This document shows positions 7,187-13,816 of a stretch of 19,211 nt of DNA, piece after piece (positions within the stretch are counted from its first letter, which is position 1; every line of letters starts with the position of its first letter). Below the pieces are notes generated by a model, which was not told where the DNA came from, did not search any database, and saw only the letters and a list, made by a program, of their open reading frames with translations. This DNA comes from UBA6544 sp049601975 (GTDB lineage Bacteria > Pseudomonadota > Alphaproteobacteria > UBA8366). The DNA is taken from the NCBI GenBank assembly GCA_049601975.1, contig JBMYRC010000075.1:1-19211 (forward strand). Reading direction: 5' to 3'. The position numbers and the translations under genes were made by a program.

Positions 7187-8212
7187 ATGCAAAACCGGCA
7201 AGTCATCTTCGTCAAGCGCCCCGTCGGCGAGGTCACGTCCGATTGTTTCGAATTGCGCGCCGCCGAAACACCGGAGCCGGCCGATGGAGAAGTCTTGATC
7301 CGCAATATTTACCTCTCCTGCGATCCCTATATGCGGAGCCAAATGGATGAGAACAGCGGTTATGCCCGGGGTGCATTTGGTCTCGGGAATGTGATGCCCG
7401 CCCGTGTCGTCGGCCAAATCGTGAAGTCCCGTCGCAAGGGGTTCGCCGACGGGGATTTCGTTTGGGGATTCTTCGCCTGGGAGCTTTACACCTGTCATCC
7501 GGCAAGCGCTGACTTATGGCATGTCGACCCCGCCCACGGCCCGATTTCGCACGGTATTTCCGTACTCGGTATGCCGGGTCTGACCGCCTATGCCGGCATG
7601 ATGAATATCGGCAAGGTACAGCCGGGCGAGACCGTCTTTGTCTCGGCCGCGAGCGGCGCCGTCGGCAGTGTCGCGGGGCAACTCGGTCGCATTGCCGGAG
7701 CCCGGGTCGTCGGTAGTGCCGGGAGTGCAGTCAAGGTCGCCCATATGACGAACGTACTCGGCTTCGACGCCGCCTATAATTATCGCGATGTGGAAATCGG
7801 CTCTGCCTTGGACGAACACTGTCCGGACGGCATCGATGTCTATTTCGACAATGTCGGCGGTGAGACGCTCGATGCCGTCTTGGCCCGCATCAACGAAGGG
7901 GCGCGCTTGCCCATTTGCGGCCAGATCAGCCAATACGATGCGCAAGCCAATGACGAGCTATACGGTATCCGCAACATCACCAATCTGCTGCGCAAACACG
8001 CGACAATGATTGGCTTCAGCGTACGCAACAATATGGAAATGTTCGACGAATTTTTGATCCGCATGGCCGCTCTAATGAAAGCGGGCGACGTCGTCTATAC
8101 GGAAGACATCAAGGAGGGGATCGACAATACGCCGGAAGCCTTCATCAGCATGATGCGCGGTGAAAATATCGGCAAACGGTTGGTCCGTGTAGGTGACGAT
8201 CCGAGTCTTTAG
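7187..8212 (+). CDS. NADP-dependent medium-chain reductase, zinc-free (CurA / prostaglandin-reductase-like)
   Basis: A 341-residue member of the zinc-independent MDR family that reduces alpha,beta-unsaturated carbonyls with NADPH. The N-terminal domain carries LSCDPYMRSQM (43-53), typical of the leukotriene B4 12-hydroxydehydrogenase/CurA branch. The Rossmann domain shows VSAASGAVGSVAGQ (152-165) and the GSAGS loop (176-180), followed by LGFDAAYNY (191-199); zinc-binding cysteines are absent, as expected. The frame is open upstream to 7091, but ATG 7187 is preceded by GGAGGAA at good spacing and matches the family N-terminus. It is a single gene, divergent from the HCCA-isomerase operon and convergent with the rhodanese gene. 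A detoxification or second-reduction step in the neighbouring catabolic genes is inferred. Confidence 0.9.
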   Translation: MQNRQVIFVKRPVGEVTSDCFELRAAETPEPADGEVLIRNIYLSCDPYMRSQMDENSGYARGAFGLGNVMPARVVGQIVKSRRKGFADGDFVWGFFAWELYTCHPASADLWHVDPAHGPISHGISVLGMPGLTAYAGMMNIGKVQPGETVFVSAASGAVGSVAGQLGRIAGARVVGSAGSAVKVAHMTNVLGFDAAYNYRDVEIGSALDEHCPDGIDVYFDNVGGETLDAVLARINEGARLPICGQISQYDAQANDELYGIRNITNLLRKHATMIGFSVRNNMEMFDEFLIRMAALMKAGDVVYTEDIKEGIDNTPEAFISMMRGENIGKRLVRVGDDPSL

Positions 8213-8225
8213 TAAGTCCTCCCCT

Positions 8226-8258
8226 CCCGCGCGGGCCAATTGCCGTAGTGGCTTTTGG
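8226..8258. terminator. Candidate bidirectional terminator between convergent genes
   Basis: The 47-bp gap between the CurA-like and rhodanese genes holds a perfect palindrome CCCGCGCGGG (8226-8235). It abuts an imperfect hairpin with arms CCAATTGCC (8236-8244) and GGCTTTTGG (8250-8258), 7 of 9 positions paired around a 5-base loop. The convergent position supports a terminator role, but there is no clear T-run after the stem. Confidence 0.3.
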
Positions 8259-8259
8259 A

Positions 8260-9864
8260 TTATGGTGAGGGGGCGATCACGTTGAAGCGGTGATCTTCGT
8301 CCTTCGCCATATCGTTCACCAACTCGATTTCCCAAGCGAGATAGGCTCGCATCGCTTCTTCGATATCACGTCCCTGTTCACGTGCTTTCAAGCGGATATC
8401 TTCCGCCGCACTCGCCATATGGGTCGCTCCCCTCTCCAGCGGCAACCCCGCTGCCGTCCACGCCGCTGTCCCGCCTTCAAGCGCCATGACCGATCCGTCA
8501 GGCCGTGAGCGGTCTGCCGCCGCCACCTCGGCCAGAACTCCGTCCGGAGATGTGAAAACCAACGTCTCCGCCGACGGTAGGTTGCCGATATCCGCATCGA
8601 GGCGAGAGCGAATGGCGTACCATGAGTCGGGAATATGTCCGTCGTAATAACCACGGCTCCAATTCAGGTCGACGACGACCGCCGTCCCCGCGTCGAGTTT
8701 CGCCTTCAGGTCATTTGCCGAAATGCGGAGCGTCTTCGAGCTGTCGAAACCTTGCACGGCGGGCTTATGCGGACCCGTCGTTGTCTCTCCACCGGTCTCC
8801 TTACTGGTCATGATCGCGACGTCCCATCCCATCTGCTTCAGCCAGGACGCGGTGATTGTGGCGCGGATACCGTTATCGTCGAGCAGGACGACACGCGCGC
8901 CCCAAGTCGCGAGATGCGCATCGGTCTCCTGCACCAATTGACCGCCAGCGATATGCTTCACGCCCACGATATGACCCGCTTCGTATTCCTCGGGCGTGCG
9001 GACATCCAGCACATAGAGCGTTCGCGTATCGGCCTCCCCACGCCATGCCTCCAAGGTACCGTGATCGATGATATTTACATCACAGAGTTTGGCAATTCTC
9101 CGCGCCCCGGCGATGGCGGCATCTAATCCTGCTTCCGAGACTTCCGGCGGACGGCGGGTCGCACCTTTGACGACGTCGTATCCGGCGAGATGCCAATCCT
9201 GTGTCCCGTTCTTCAGCGAGACCACCTTGTTCGGCACACCCGCGTTGATCAGCGCCTGGGCCCCAATGATGCTGCGCGTACGCCCGCCACAATTCACCAC
9301 CACCATGGTATCCAGCGACGGCGTCAAATCCTTGAAGCGGAAGACAATCTCCGCCCCCGGCACGCTGACCGCGCCGGGAATGCTGTTGGAATGGTATTCC
9401 TCGTAAGAGCGCGTGTCGTAGATCGCGATGTCCGCCTTGCTGTGGATCAGCGACTGTAGTTCCTGCGCGGTGATGTGAGGCGTGCCCGCCTCATGCTCGA
9501 CTACCTCGGCAAACGCCTTGCTTGGCACATGAACGCCAGAATAGATCGGATACCCTGCGGCTTCCCAAGCCACCGTGCCCCCACTCAGGACCGAGATATC
9601 CTCGTAGCCGATCTCCCGCATCCGCTCGGCGGCTTTCTCCGCGAGCCCTTCGCCGTCGTCGCACCAGATGACCCGAGCACTTCGGCGCGGCACCAGATCG
9701 TCGATCATCACTTCGATCCGCCCAAGCGGTAGACAGGCCGCCATCAACATATGACGGGCGTCGAAGGGTACTTCCTCGCGCGCATCCAAGAGCGCGATCT
9801 CACCGCCGTCGTGAAGTGCCGCTTTCAATCCCGCGACATCTATGGATTTGATCGATGGGCTCAT
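8260..9864 (-). CDS. Multidomain rhodanese-like protein (four tandem rhodanese folds, two with catalytic Cys)
   Basis: A 534-residue protein without signal peptide, built from four rhodanese-like domains at roughly residues 7-110, 130-232, 263-355 and 380-478, plus a helical C-terminal tail. Each domain shows the DXR-type loop (LDAREEV, IYDTRSYEEYH, LDVRTPEEYEAGHI, VDLNWSRGYYDGHI) and the closing GG(T)xAW or equivalent. Active-site loops differ: Cys68 in domain 1 (CDDGEG), Cys192 in domain 2 (CGGRTR), Asp329 in domain 3, Ser439 in domain 4. So at most two sites can carry a persulfide. Rhodaneses transfer sulfane sulfur from thiosulfate or persulfides. Start ATG 9864 is preferred over TTG one codon upstream because AAAGGAG is then properly spaced. 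It is the last gene of an operon with the dienelactone hydrolase and MetE-like genes. Confidence 0.88.
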   Translation of the reverse strand: MSPSIKSIDVAGLKAALHDGGEIALLDAREEVPFDARHMLMAACLPLGRIEVMIDDLVPRRSARVIWCDDGEGLAEKAAERMREIGYEDISVLSGGTVAWEAAGYPIYSGVHVPSKAFAEVVEHEAGTPHITAQELQSLIHSKADIAIYDTRSYEEYHSNSIPGAVSVPGAEIVFRFKDLTPSLDTMVVVNCGGRTRSIIGAQALINAGVPNKVVSLKNGTQDWHLAGYDVVKGATRRPPEVSEAGLDAAIAGARRIAKLCDVNIIDHGTLEAWRGEADTRTLYVLDVRTPEEYEAGHIVGVKHIAGGQLVQETDAHLATWGARVVLLDDNGIRATITASWLKQMGWDVAIMTSKETGGETTTGPHKPAVQGFDSSKTLRISANDLKAKLDAGTAVVVDLNWSRGYYDGHIPDSWYAIRSRLDADIGNLPSAETLVFTSPDGVLAEVAAADRSRPDGSVMALEGGTAAWTAAGLPLERGATHMASAAEDIRLKAREQGRDIEEAMRAYLAWEIELVNDMAKDEDHRFNVIAPSP

Positions 9865-9875
9865 CAAAATCTCCT

Positions 9876-10571
9876 TTAGCGCAGATGCGCGGTGAAATGC
9901 GCCAATGTCCGTTGCCGAGCGATCGCCGCTTGCGCCTCGTTATAAGGCTCGTAGCCGTAGCGGTTGAAGCCATGCTCGGTGCCGGGATAGACGTGAATAT
10001 CCACATTCTCCCACGACCCCATACGCGCCTGGATGGCATCGGCGGTTGGTTGCGGCACGTGAGGGTCGGTCTCGGCGAAATGCAGAATCAGAGGACATTT
10101 CAACGCGTCCGCTTCATCCAAATGCTCGTCGATCTGAACGCCGTAATAGCTGACGGCCGCATTGATTTCATGACGGACGCTGGAGAGATAGGTGAACTTA
10201 CCGCCGAGGCAGAAGCCCATCACGCCGACCTTGCCGCTGCAATCATCGCGACCGCGGATCGCAGCAACAGTATCGCCGAGATCGCTGGCGAATTGATCCG
10301 TGCCCATCGCCGCGCGCAGGGATTGTGCCTTGGCCCGGCCTTCGTCGGTATAGGGCAGATAAGATCCCGCTTCCTCGCGCCAATAGACGTCGGGCGCGAT
10401 GACCACATACCCCTCTTCCGCATATCCATCTGCGACCGAGCGAATGTGATCGTTTGTGTTAAAGACCTCGGGCAGCAGCACGATTCCCGGCGCAGGCGTC
10501 ACCGCCGGCAGACATAGATATCCAGCAAAAGTCCCGCCGTCAGCGGCAGTAATTTTTATTTCGGTTCCCAT
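9876..10571 (-). CDS. Dienelactone hydrolase family protein (alpha/beta hydrolase)
   Basis: A 231-residue enzyme with the complete dienelactone hydrolase triad: nucleophile Cys121 in GFCLGG, Asp169 in AETDPHVP and His200 in GTEHGFNR; Glu35 in LLPEVF matches the glutamate that holds the cysteine in its resting state. Known members open carboxymethylene-butenolides in chloroaromatic breakdown, while many homologues hydrolyse other lactones or esters. ATG 10571 follows GGGAGC that overlaps the upstream MetE-like stop region, 10 bases away, so it is probably translationally coupled. The rhodanese gene follows after 11 bases. A lactone or thioester intermediate is a guess from context. Confidence 0.92.
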   Translation of the reverse strand: MGTEIKITAADGGTFAGYLCLPAVTPAPGIVLLPEVFNTNDHIRSVADGYAEEGYVVIAPDVYWREEAGSYLPYTDEGRAKAQSLRAAMGTDQFASDLGDTVAAIRGRDDCSGKVGVMGFCLGGKFTYLSSVRHEINAAVSYYGVQIDEHLDEADALKCPLILHFAETDPHVPQPTADAIQARMGSWENVDIHVYPGTEHGFNRYGYEPYNEAQAAIARQRTLAHFTAHLR

Positions 10572-10581
10572 ATCTTGCTCC

Positions 10582-11613
10582 CTAGTTCAACTCGTCTCTT
10601 ACCATCGCGGCGCCTTCGACCAGCGCATTCAATTTTCCAAACGCCACATCGCGCGGCAAATATTTCATGCCGCAATCGGGTGCAGCGATCAGCCGATCGG
10701 CGGAGATATGCGCGAGCGCACCCCGCAACCGGTTCGCCACCAGCTCCGCCGTCTCAACTTCTTGATTGCCGAGATCGATCACACCATACAAAACTTTCTT
10801 ATTCGGCAGCTTCTCCAAAATCACCGGATCAAGGTTCGGTTGCGCCGCCTCGATGGATATCGCCTCGGCGGCGCAGGCATCGAGCTGCGGCAGGAAGGAA
10901 TAACCCTCCGGTTTATCGGCTACCACATAGGCGTATCCGAAACAGAGATGAACCACCGTCGGTCCTTCGACACCATCCAGCGCCCGGTCGATCGCCGCGA
11001 CACCGAAAGCATCGGCTTCTTTAGGGTTCGCCTGCATGTAGGGTTCATCTATTTGGATCACGTCGGCGCCGGCGGCCTTCAACTCGCGCACTTCTTCGTT
11101 CAGCGCTTCCGCGTAGGCCATGATAAGGGATTCTTGATCGCCGTAATATTCATCGAGCGCCAGTTTCGCCATGGTGAATGCACCGGGAATAGTGATCTTA
11201 ATCGGCCGGTCCGTGTGACGACGTAAGAATTCCACATCACGCACTTGCACTGGCCGCGACCGGCTGATCGGCCCCACGACGCGGGGCACCTCCGTCGGCT
11301 TGCCGTTTCGGCTCGGCACGATACCGGGAGTGTCGAGATCGATTCCATCGAGCGCATTGGCGAAACGGTTGAAATAACTCTCGCGCCGGACTTCGCCATC
11401 GGAGACGATATCCAATCCAGCGCGCTCCTGATCGTGCAGGGCCGTCAGGGTCGCATCGTCTTGGGCTTCTTCCAAAAGTGCACCTGACACACGCCAAACC
11501 TTTTCCATCCGCACTCGGGGCGGACCGATGGATAATAAAATTTCCTTATCAACCAACCAGGCCGGCTGCGGATAGCTGCCCACTAAGGTTGTCGGAATCA
11601 GTCGACCAAACAT
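10582..11613 (-). CDS. Short cobalamin-independent methionine synthase-like protein (MetE C-terminal catalytic domain only)
   Basis: A 343-residue TIM-barrel protein equivalent to the C-terminal half of MetE, which is about 750 residues in E. coli. It starts with the family signature TTLVGSYPQPAWL (8-20). All zinc ligands expected for thiol activation are present: His222 and Cys224 in VVHLCFGY, Glu255 in ISIEAAQ and Cys314 in APDCGMK. The IDEP motif (188-191) is intact. The N-terminal folate-organising barrel is absent, so the methyl donor may differ from polyglutamylated methyl-folate. The frame is open to 11766, but ATG 11613 has a near-perfect AGGAGGTG 7 bases upstream and matches the family start. 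It is the first gene of an operon with dienelactone hydrolase and rhodanese, which points away from housekeeping methionine synthesis. Confidence 0.85.
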   Translation of the reverse strand: MFGRLIPTTLVGSYPQPAWLVDKEILLSIGPPRVRMEKVWRVSGALLEEAQDDATLTALHDQERAGLDIVSDGEVRRESYFNRFANALDGIDLDTPGIVPSRNGKPTEVPRVVGPISRSRPVQVRDVEFLRRHTDRPIKITIPGAFTMAKLALDEYYGDQESLIMAYAEALNEEVRELKAAGADVIQIDEPYMQANPKEADAFGVAAIDRALDGVEGPTVVHLCFGYAYVVADKPEGYSFLPQLDACAAEAISIEAAQPNLDPVILEKLPNKKVLYGVIDLGNQEVETAELVANRLRGALAHISADRLIAAPDCGMKYLPRDVAFGKLNALVEGAAMVRDELN

Positions 11614-11621
11614 TTCGAGAC

Positions 11622-11634
11622 ACCTCCTGGAGGT
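11622..11634 (-). promoter_or_regulatory. Palindrome overlapping the Shine-Dalgarno of the MetE-like gene
   Basis: ACCTCC-T-GGAGGT is a perfect inverted repeat with 6-bp arms. In the transcript, ACCUC-CAG-GAGGU could fold into a 5-bp hairpin with a 3-base loop that buries most of the AGGAGGUG ribosome-binding site 7 bases before the start codon. Such a small stem would lower translation unless it is melted or bound. Regulation is inferred, not shown. Confidence 0.4.
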
Positions 11635-11683
11635 CGTCGAAGGGGATGAAGGAATGGTCTCACCCGTTAGGGATATAAGGGCC

Positions 11684-11712
11684 GGTACACGGATTTCACG
11701 ACAATTCGTCAA
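11684..11712 (-). promoter_or_regulatory. Weak candidate promoter of the MetE-like operon
   Basis: Read on the minus strand, TTGACG (11707-11712) matches the -35 consensus at 5/6, and 17 bases later comes TGTACC (11684-11689), only 3/6 to a -10. Transcription would start near 11677, giving a leader of about 64 bases that includes the Shine-Dalgarno palindrome. The poor -10 keeps this tentative. Confidence 0.22.
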
Positions 11713-11773
11713 CCAGGAAGATTCGACCGCTTGACCATGAGATTCCGGAAAGATGTGCCGCTCCATTACTGCG

Positions 11774-11812
11774 AGATTAAAATTTTTTATTAATTTTCAA
11801 TTAGTTATACAT
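11774..11812. promoter_or_regulatory. AT-rich block in the divergent MetE-like / unknown-protein gap
   Basis: 35 of 39 bases are A or T, by far the most AT-rich stretch noticed in this GC-rich window. It lies in the 283-bp divergent gap between the MetE-like operon and the duplicated-motif protein. It contains AAAATT (11779-11784) facing AATTTT (11792-11797), and a TATACA hexamer (11806-11811) that could serve as a -10 on the plus strand, although the -35 region is only a T-run. Likely roles are a promoter, an UP element or a nucleoid-protein site. The rest of the gap, apart from the elements listed, shows nothing recognisable. Confidence 0.4.
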
Positions 11813-11896
11813 CATCAATCTTCGGCACATCATTTGCTTAACTCTCTGCGCGGCCCCGAATAGAAAAATGTTGCATCGACCTGGGAGCACACGGTC

Positions 11897-12424
11897 ATGG
11901 ATGCCTTAACGGGAGTGAACGACAGCCGCTTGGGGATAGTTGATCCTCGCCAGGCCGTGCATTTGCGGCTCGACCGCTTGCGAGCGCAAGTGGAGGCGGG
12001 GGCGGCTGATACCGCCAAGCTGCAACAACGCCTGACGGCTGCCCTCGGCAGCAAGGCGGCCGGTATCGTCGGCGATGACGGTAGCGTTGATTTCGAGCGT
12101 CTGCGGGAGTTTGCCGCAGATCAGGGATCGGCGCGTCTGCTGCTGGAACTGACGGCGCGTCTGGATGCCGACGATGTTGACGTCACGGAAGACGTAGTGG
12201 TCGGCGGCAACGATATCCGCGAGAACATCGTAGAGCGAAACCAAGCGATCGCCCGCGAACGCCTGCGTCAGGAATTCGGTAGCGAAGCAGAGCAATTCAT
12301 CGACACCGAAGGCTCAATCGATTTCGAAGCGCTGCGCGAGTTTCTCGAACAACAGCGGGTCAATGTCGAACGGCTGCAGAACCTGGAACTCGGCCCCGCC
12401 ACGCTGATCGATATCGAGACCTGA
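11897..12424 (+). CDS. Unknown protein with an internal 32-residue duplication
   Basis: I do not recognise this 175-residue protein. It is acidic, apparently soluble, and has no signal peptide, membrane segment or cysteine. Residues 45-76 and 122-153 align without gaps and share about 15 of 32 identical positions, including GS, DGS/EGS, DFE and LREF; most other pairs are conservative. The predicted pattern is helix, short turn G-S-(V/I)-D-F, helix. The turn recalls an EF-hand loop but lacks the acidic residue at loop position 1 and the Glu at 12, so calcium binding is not supported. The N-terminal 17-44 and 105-121 regions are also helical and charged. ATG 11897 has GGGAG 9 bases upstream. 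Codon usage looks like its neighbours. It precedes the Zrg-like operon on the same strand by 139 bp; a link is possible but unproven. Confidence 0.7.
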   Translation: MDALTGVNDSRLGIVDPRQAVHLRLDRLRAQVEAGAADTAKLQQRLTAALGSKAAGIVGDDGSVDFERLREFAADQGSARLLLELTARLDADDVDVTEDVVVGGNDIRENIVERNQAIARERLRQEFGSEAEQFIDTEGSIDFEALREFLEQQRVNVERLQNLELGPATLIDIET

Positions 12425-12430
12425 ACGCCT

Positions 12431-12474
12431 CCAAATCTACCTGACGACAGCCGCTACGCGTTTTCCAGATTTGG
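12431..12474. repeat. 8-bp inverted repeat downstream of the unknown protein
   Basis: CCAAATCT (12431-12438) and AGATTTGG (12467-12474) are perfect inverted arms around a 28-base spacer, starting 6 bases after the stop of the unknown protein and ending 89 bases before the DUF3299 start. The long loop and lack of a T-tract make a simple terminator unlikely; a leader structure or operator pair is possible. Confidence 0.35.
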
Positions 12475-12475
12475 T

Positions 12476-12497
12476 ATTTGATCACCCCGATTTGATC
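12476..12497 (+). repeat. ATTTGATC direct repeats upstream of the Zrg-like operon
   Basis: Two exact copies of ATTTGATC (12476-12483 and 12490-12497) are spaced 14 bp start to start, 67 bp before the DUF3299 start. A related ATTTG occurs at 12468. Tandem sites upstream of a metal-transport operon could bind a regulator. No sequence resembling a canonical AT-rich palindromic Zur box was recognised in this gap. Confidence 0.3.
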
Positions 12498-12563
12498 GAC
12501 AAGTTCTATGGGATCGTTCGGCATCTCATGTATAGTCGCGCTCAAACTGCAATTGGACTGGTC

Positions 12564-13226
12564 ATGCGATTCGTACTCATCTTCGTGCTGGCACTCATGC
12601 CCGCGATGATTTCGGCGAAAGCTGCGGAATCACCGCGATCTCTCGAGTGGGAGAATCTCATACCGGAGATTGCCCCATTGCCGGACCCCTTTCCTGAATT
12701 GACAGCGGACGAGAAGCTGGAATTACAAGCGATCATCGGTATTCGCCGCCAAGCCGAACTCGGAATGACTTCGAAGGTGAGCGCGACCTACGAGCTTTCC
12801 GTGGAGTTAGAGCACAAGTTCCGGCAGGCGGGACACGACATAGACCGCTTGCTTGCCAAGGCGATGGAACTGACAGAGAAATCGAAAATACTTGATGAGA
12901 CAGTCGTGGATAATCTCGATGGGCAGCTGGTTAAGATACCCGGTTATGCATTGCCGCTGGAATTCGTCGAAACCGGTGTAACAGACTTCCTCCTGGTGCC
13001 TTATCTCGGTGCGTGTATCCACACACCGCCGCCACCGCCAAACCAAATGGTCTTTGTCCGGCTCACCGAGGCATACAAGATCGACGACGTTTACGCACCG
13101 GTCTTCATTACTGGGCGCATTCGGACACAGGGCACGACTAAATCGCTGTCCTATGTGGATGGGCAAGCCAAAATATCGACCGGTTACACCATCGACGCGA
13201 TTTTGGTAGAGCCCTACGTGGAGTGA
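12564..13226 (+). CDS. DUF3299-family exported protein (Zrg-like zinc system component)
   Basis: A 220-residue periplasmic protein. Residues 1-19 form a signal peptide (RFVLIFVLALMPAMI core, cleavage near AKA); no lipobox cysteine follows. The C-terminal half carries the DUF3299 hallmark: PGYALPLEF (126-134), VTDFLLVPYLGACIHTPPPP (139-158) with Cys151 and His153, and a final GYTIDAILVEPY strand. The central region (70-115) is helical. The frame is open upstream to 12471 and ATG 12528 is an alternative, but ATG 12564 places the signal peptide at the N-terminus. In Vibrio-type zrg loci, a DUF3299 gene is found with DUF2796 and ABC genes, as here. Its stop overlaps a GTG of the next frame and lies 2 bases before the next chosen ATG. 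The biochemical role is unknown; Cys/His could bind metal. Confidence 0.82.
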   Translation: MRFVLIFVLALMPAMISAKAAESPRSLEWENLIPEIAPLPDPFPELTADEKLELQAIIGIRRQAELGMTSKVSATYELSVELEHKFRQAGHDIDRLLAKAMELTEKSKILDETVVDNLDGQLVKIPGYALPLEFVETGVTDFLLVPYLGACIHTPPPPPNQMVFVRLTEAYKIDDVYAPVFITGRIRTQGTTKSLSYVDGQAKISTGYTIDAILVEPYVE

Positions 13227-13228
13227 TC

Positions 13229-13795
13229 ATGGTTTATATACGTTCAGTCGCGGCAGGTTTGGCCGCCTTGTCGCTCTATGCTTTGCAACCGGCAAGCGCC
13301 AGCGAGCGCAATCCGGACGCTCACGTCCATGGAGTCAGCGTACTCAACATTGCAATTGACGGCAAAACAGTTGAGGCGGAACTCGTCGCACCGGGCGCCG
13401 ACATTGTCGGCTTCGAAGGAACGCCCTCTACGCCAGCCGACTGGAAGGCGATCGAACGGGCTGTTAAGGTTCTGCGGAATGGCAACGCGGTCCTGGAATT
13501 GCCCAAGGCAGCTCAGTGCACTTTCAAGGAAGTGGAAATTGAGTCCAGCCTCATCGACGCTGCAGCAAAGGCAAATCGCGAACAAGGCCATAATCACGAC
13601 CACAAGCAAGAACAACACGCCGAGTTCGAGGTGCACTACCACCTCAATTGCGAGGCACCGGACCGGTTGACTTATATTGAAGTCCGCGCCTTCCATCACT
13701 TCCCGAACATGCGGGAAGTTGAGTTGCGGGCAATTTCCCCCAAGGGACAGGGTGCTGCGGAACTGACACCGCAATCGTCCCGGTTCAAGTTCTAA
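13229..13795 (+). CDS. zrgA: DUF2796 (ZrgA-family) periplasmic zinc-binding protein
   Basis: A 188-residue protein with a signal peptide ending PASA (residue 24). The mature N-terminus carries the family motif DAHVHG (30-35; His32, His34), then VGFEGTPST (60-68). A His-rich loop GHNHDHKQEQH (120-130) is followed by EVHYHLNC (134-141; His136, His138), and FHHFPN (155-160). Cys97 and Cys141 are likely paired. DUF2796 is the ZrgA family linked to zinc uptake in Vibrio; the histidine clusters are what a zinc scavenger would need. ATG 13229 is chosen over GTG 13223 because GTGGAG lies 5 bases upstream. The ABC ATPase follows after about 21 bases. Zinc control is expected from the family but no Zur site was identified. 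Confidence 0.85.
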   Translation: MVYIRSVAAGLAALSLYALQPASASERNPDAHVHGVSVLNIAIDGKTVEAELVAPGADIVGFEGTPSTPADWKAIERAVKVLRNGNAVLELPKAAQCTFKEVEIESSLIDAAAKANREQGHNHDHKQEQHAEFEVHYHLNCEAPDRLTYIEVRAFHHFPNMREVELRAISPKGQGAAELTPQSSRFKF

Positions 13796-13816
13796 CCCGA
13801 AAGCGTGGGCGCGCAG

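Noticed and set aside
10456..11226. 256-residue open frame antisense to the dienelactone hydrolase and MetE-like genes
   Set aside because: It is fully opposed by two genes with intact catalytic motifs, has no family features, and looks like a codon-bias shadow.
11614..11766. 51-residue N-terminal extension of the MetE-like protein
   Set aside because: It is unlike the family, contains the likely leader, and the ATG at 11613 has a near-perfect Shine-Dalgarno.
11614..11896. SAM- or SAH-type riboswitch before the MetE-like gene
   Set aside because: I could not match any conserved riboswitch core in either strand; only the short Shine-Dalgarno palindrome was found.
12029..12355. EF-hand calcium-binding pair in the duplicated protein
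   Set aside because: The DDGSVDF and TEGSIDF turns lack the acidic residue at loop position 1 and Glu at position 12, so calcium ligation is not supported.
12425..12563. Zur box upstream of the Zrg-like operon
   Set aside because: No AT-rich palindrome of the Zur type was visible; only direct repeats and an unrelated inverted repeat.
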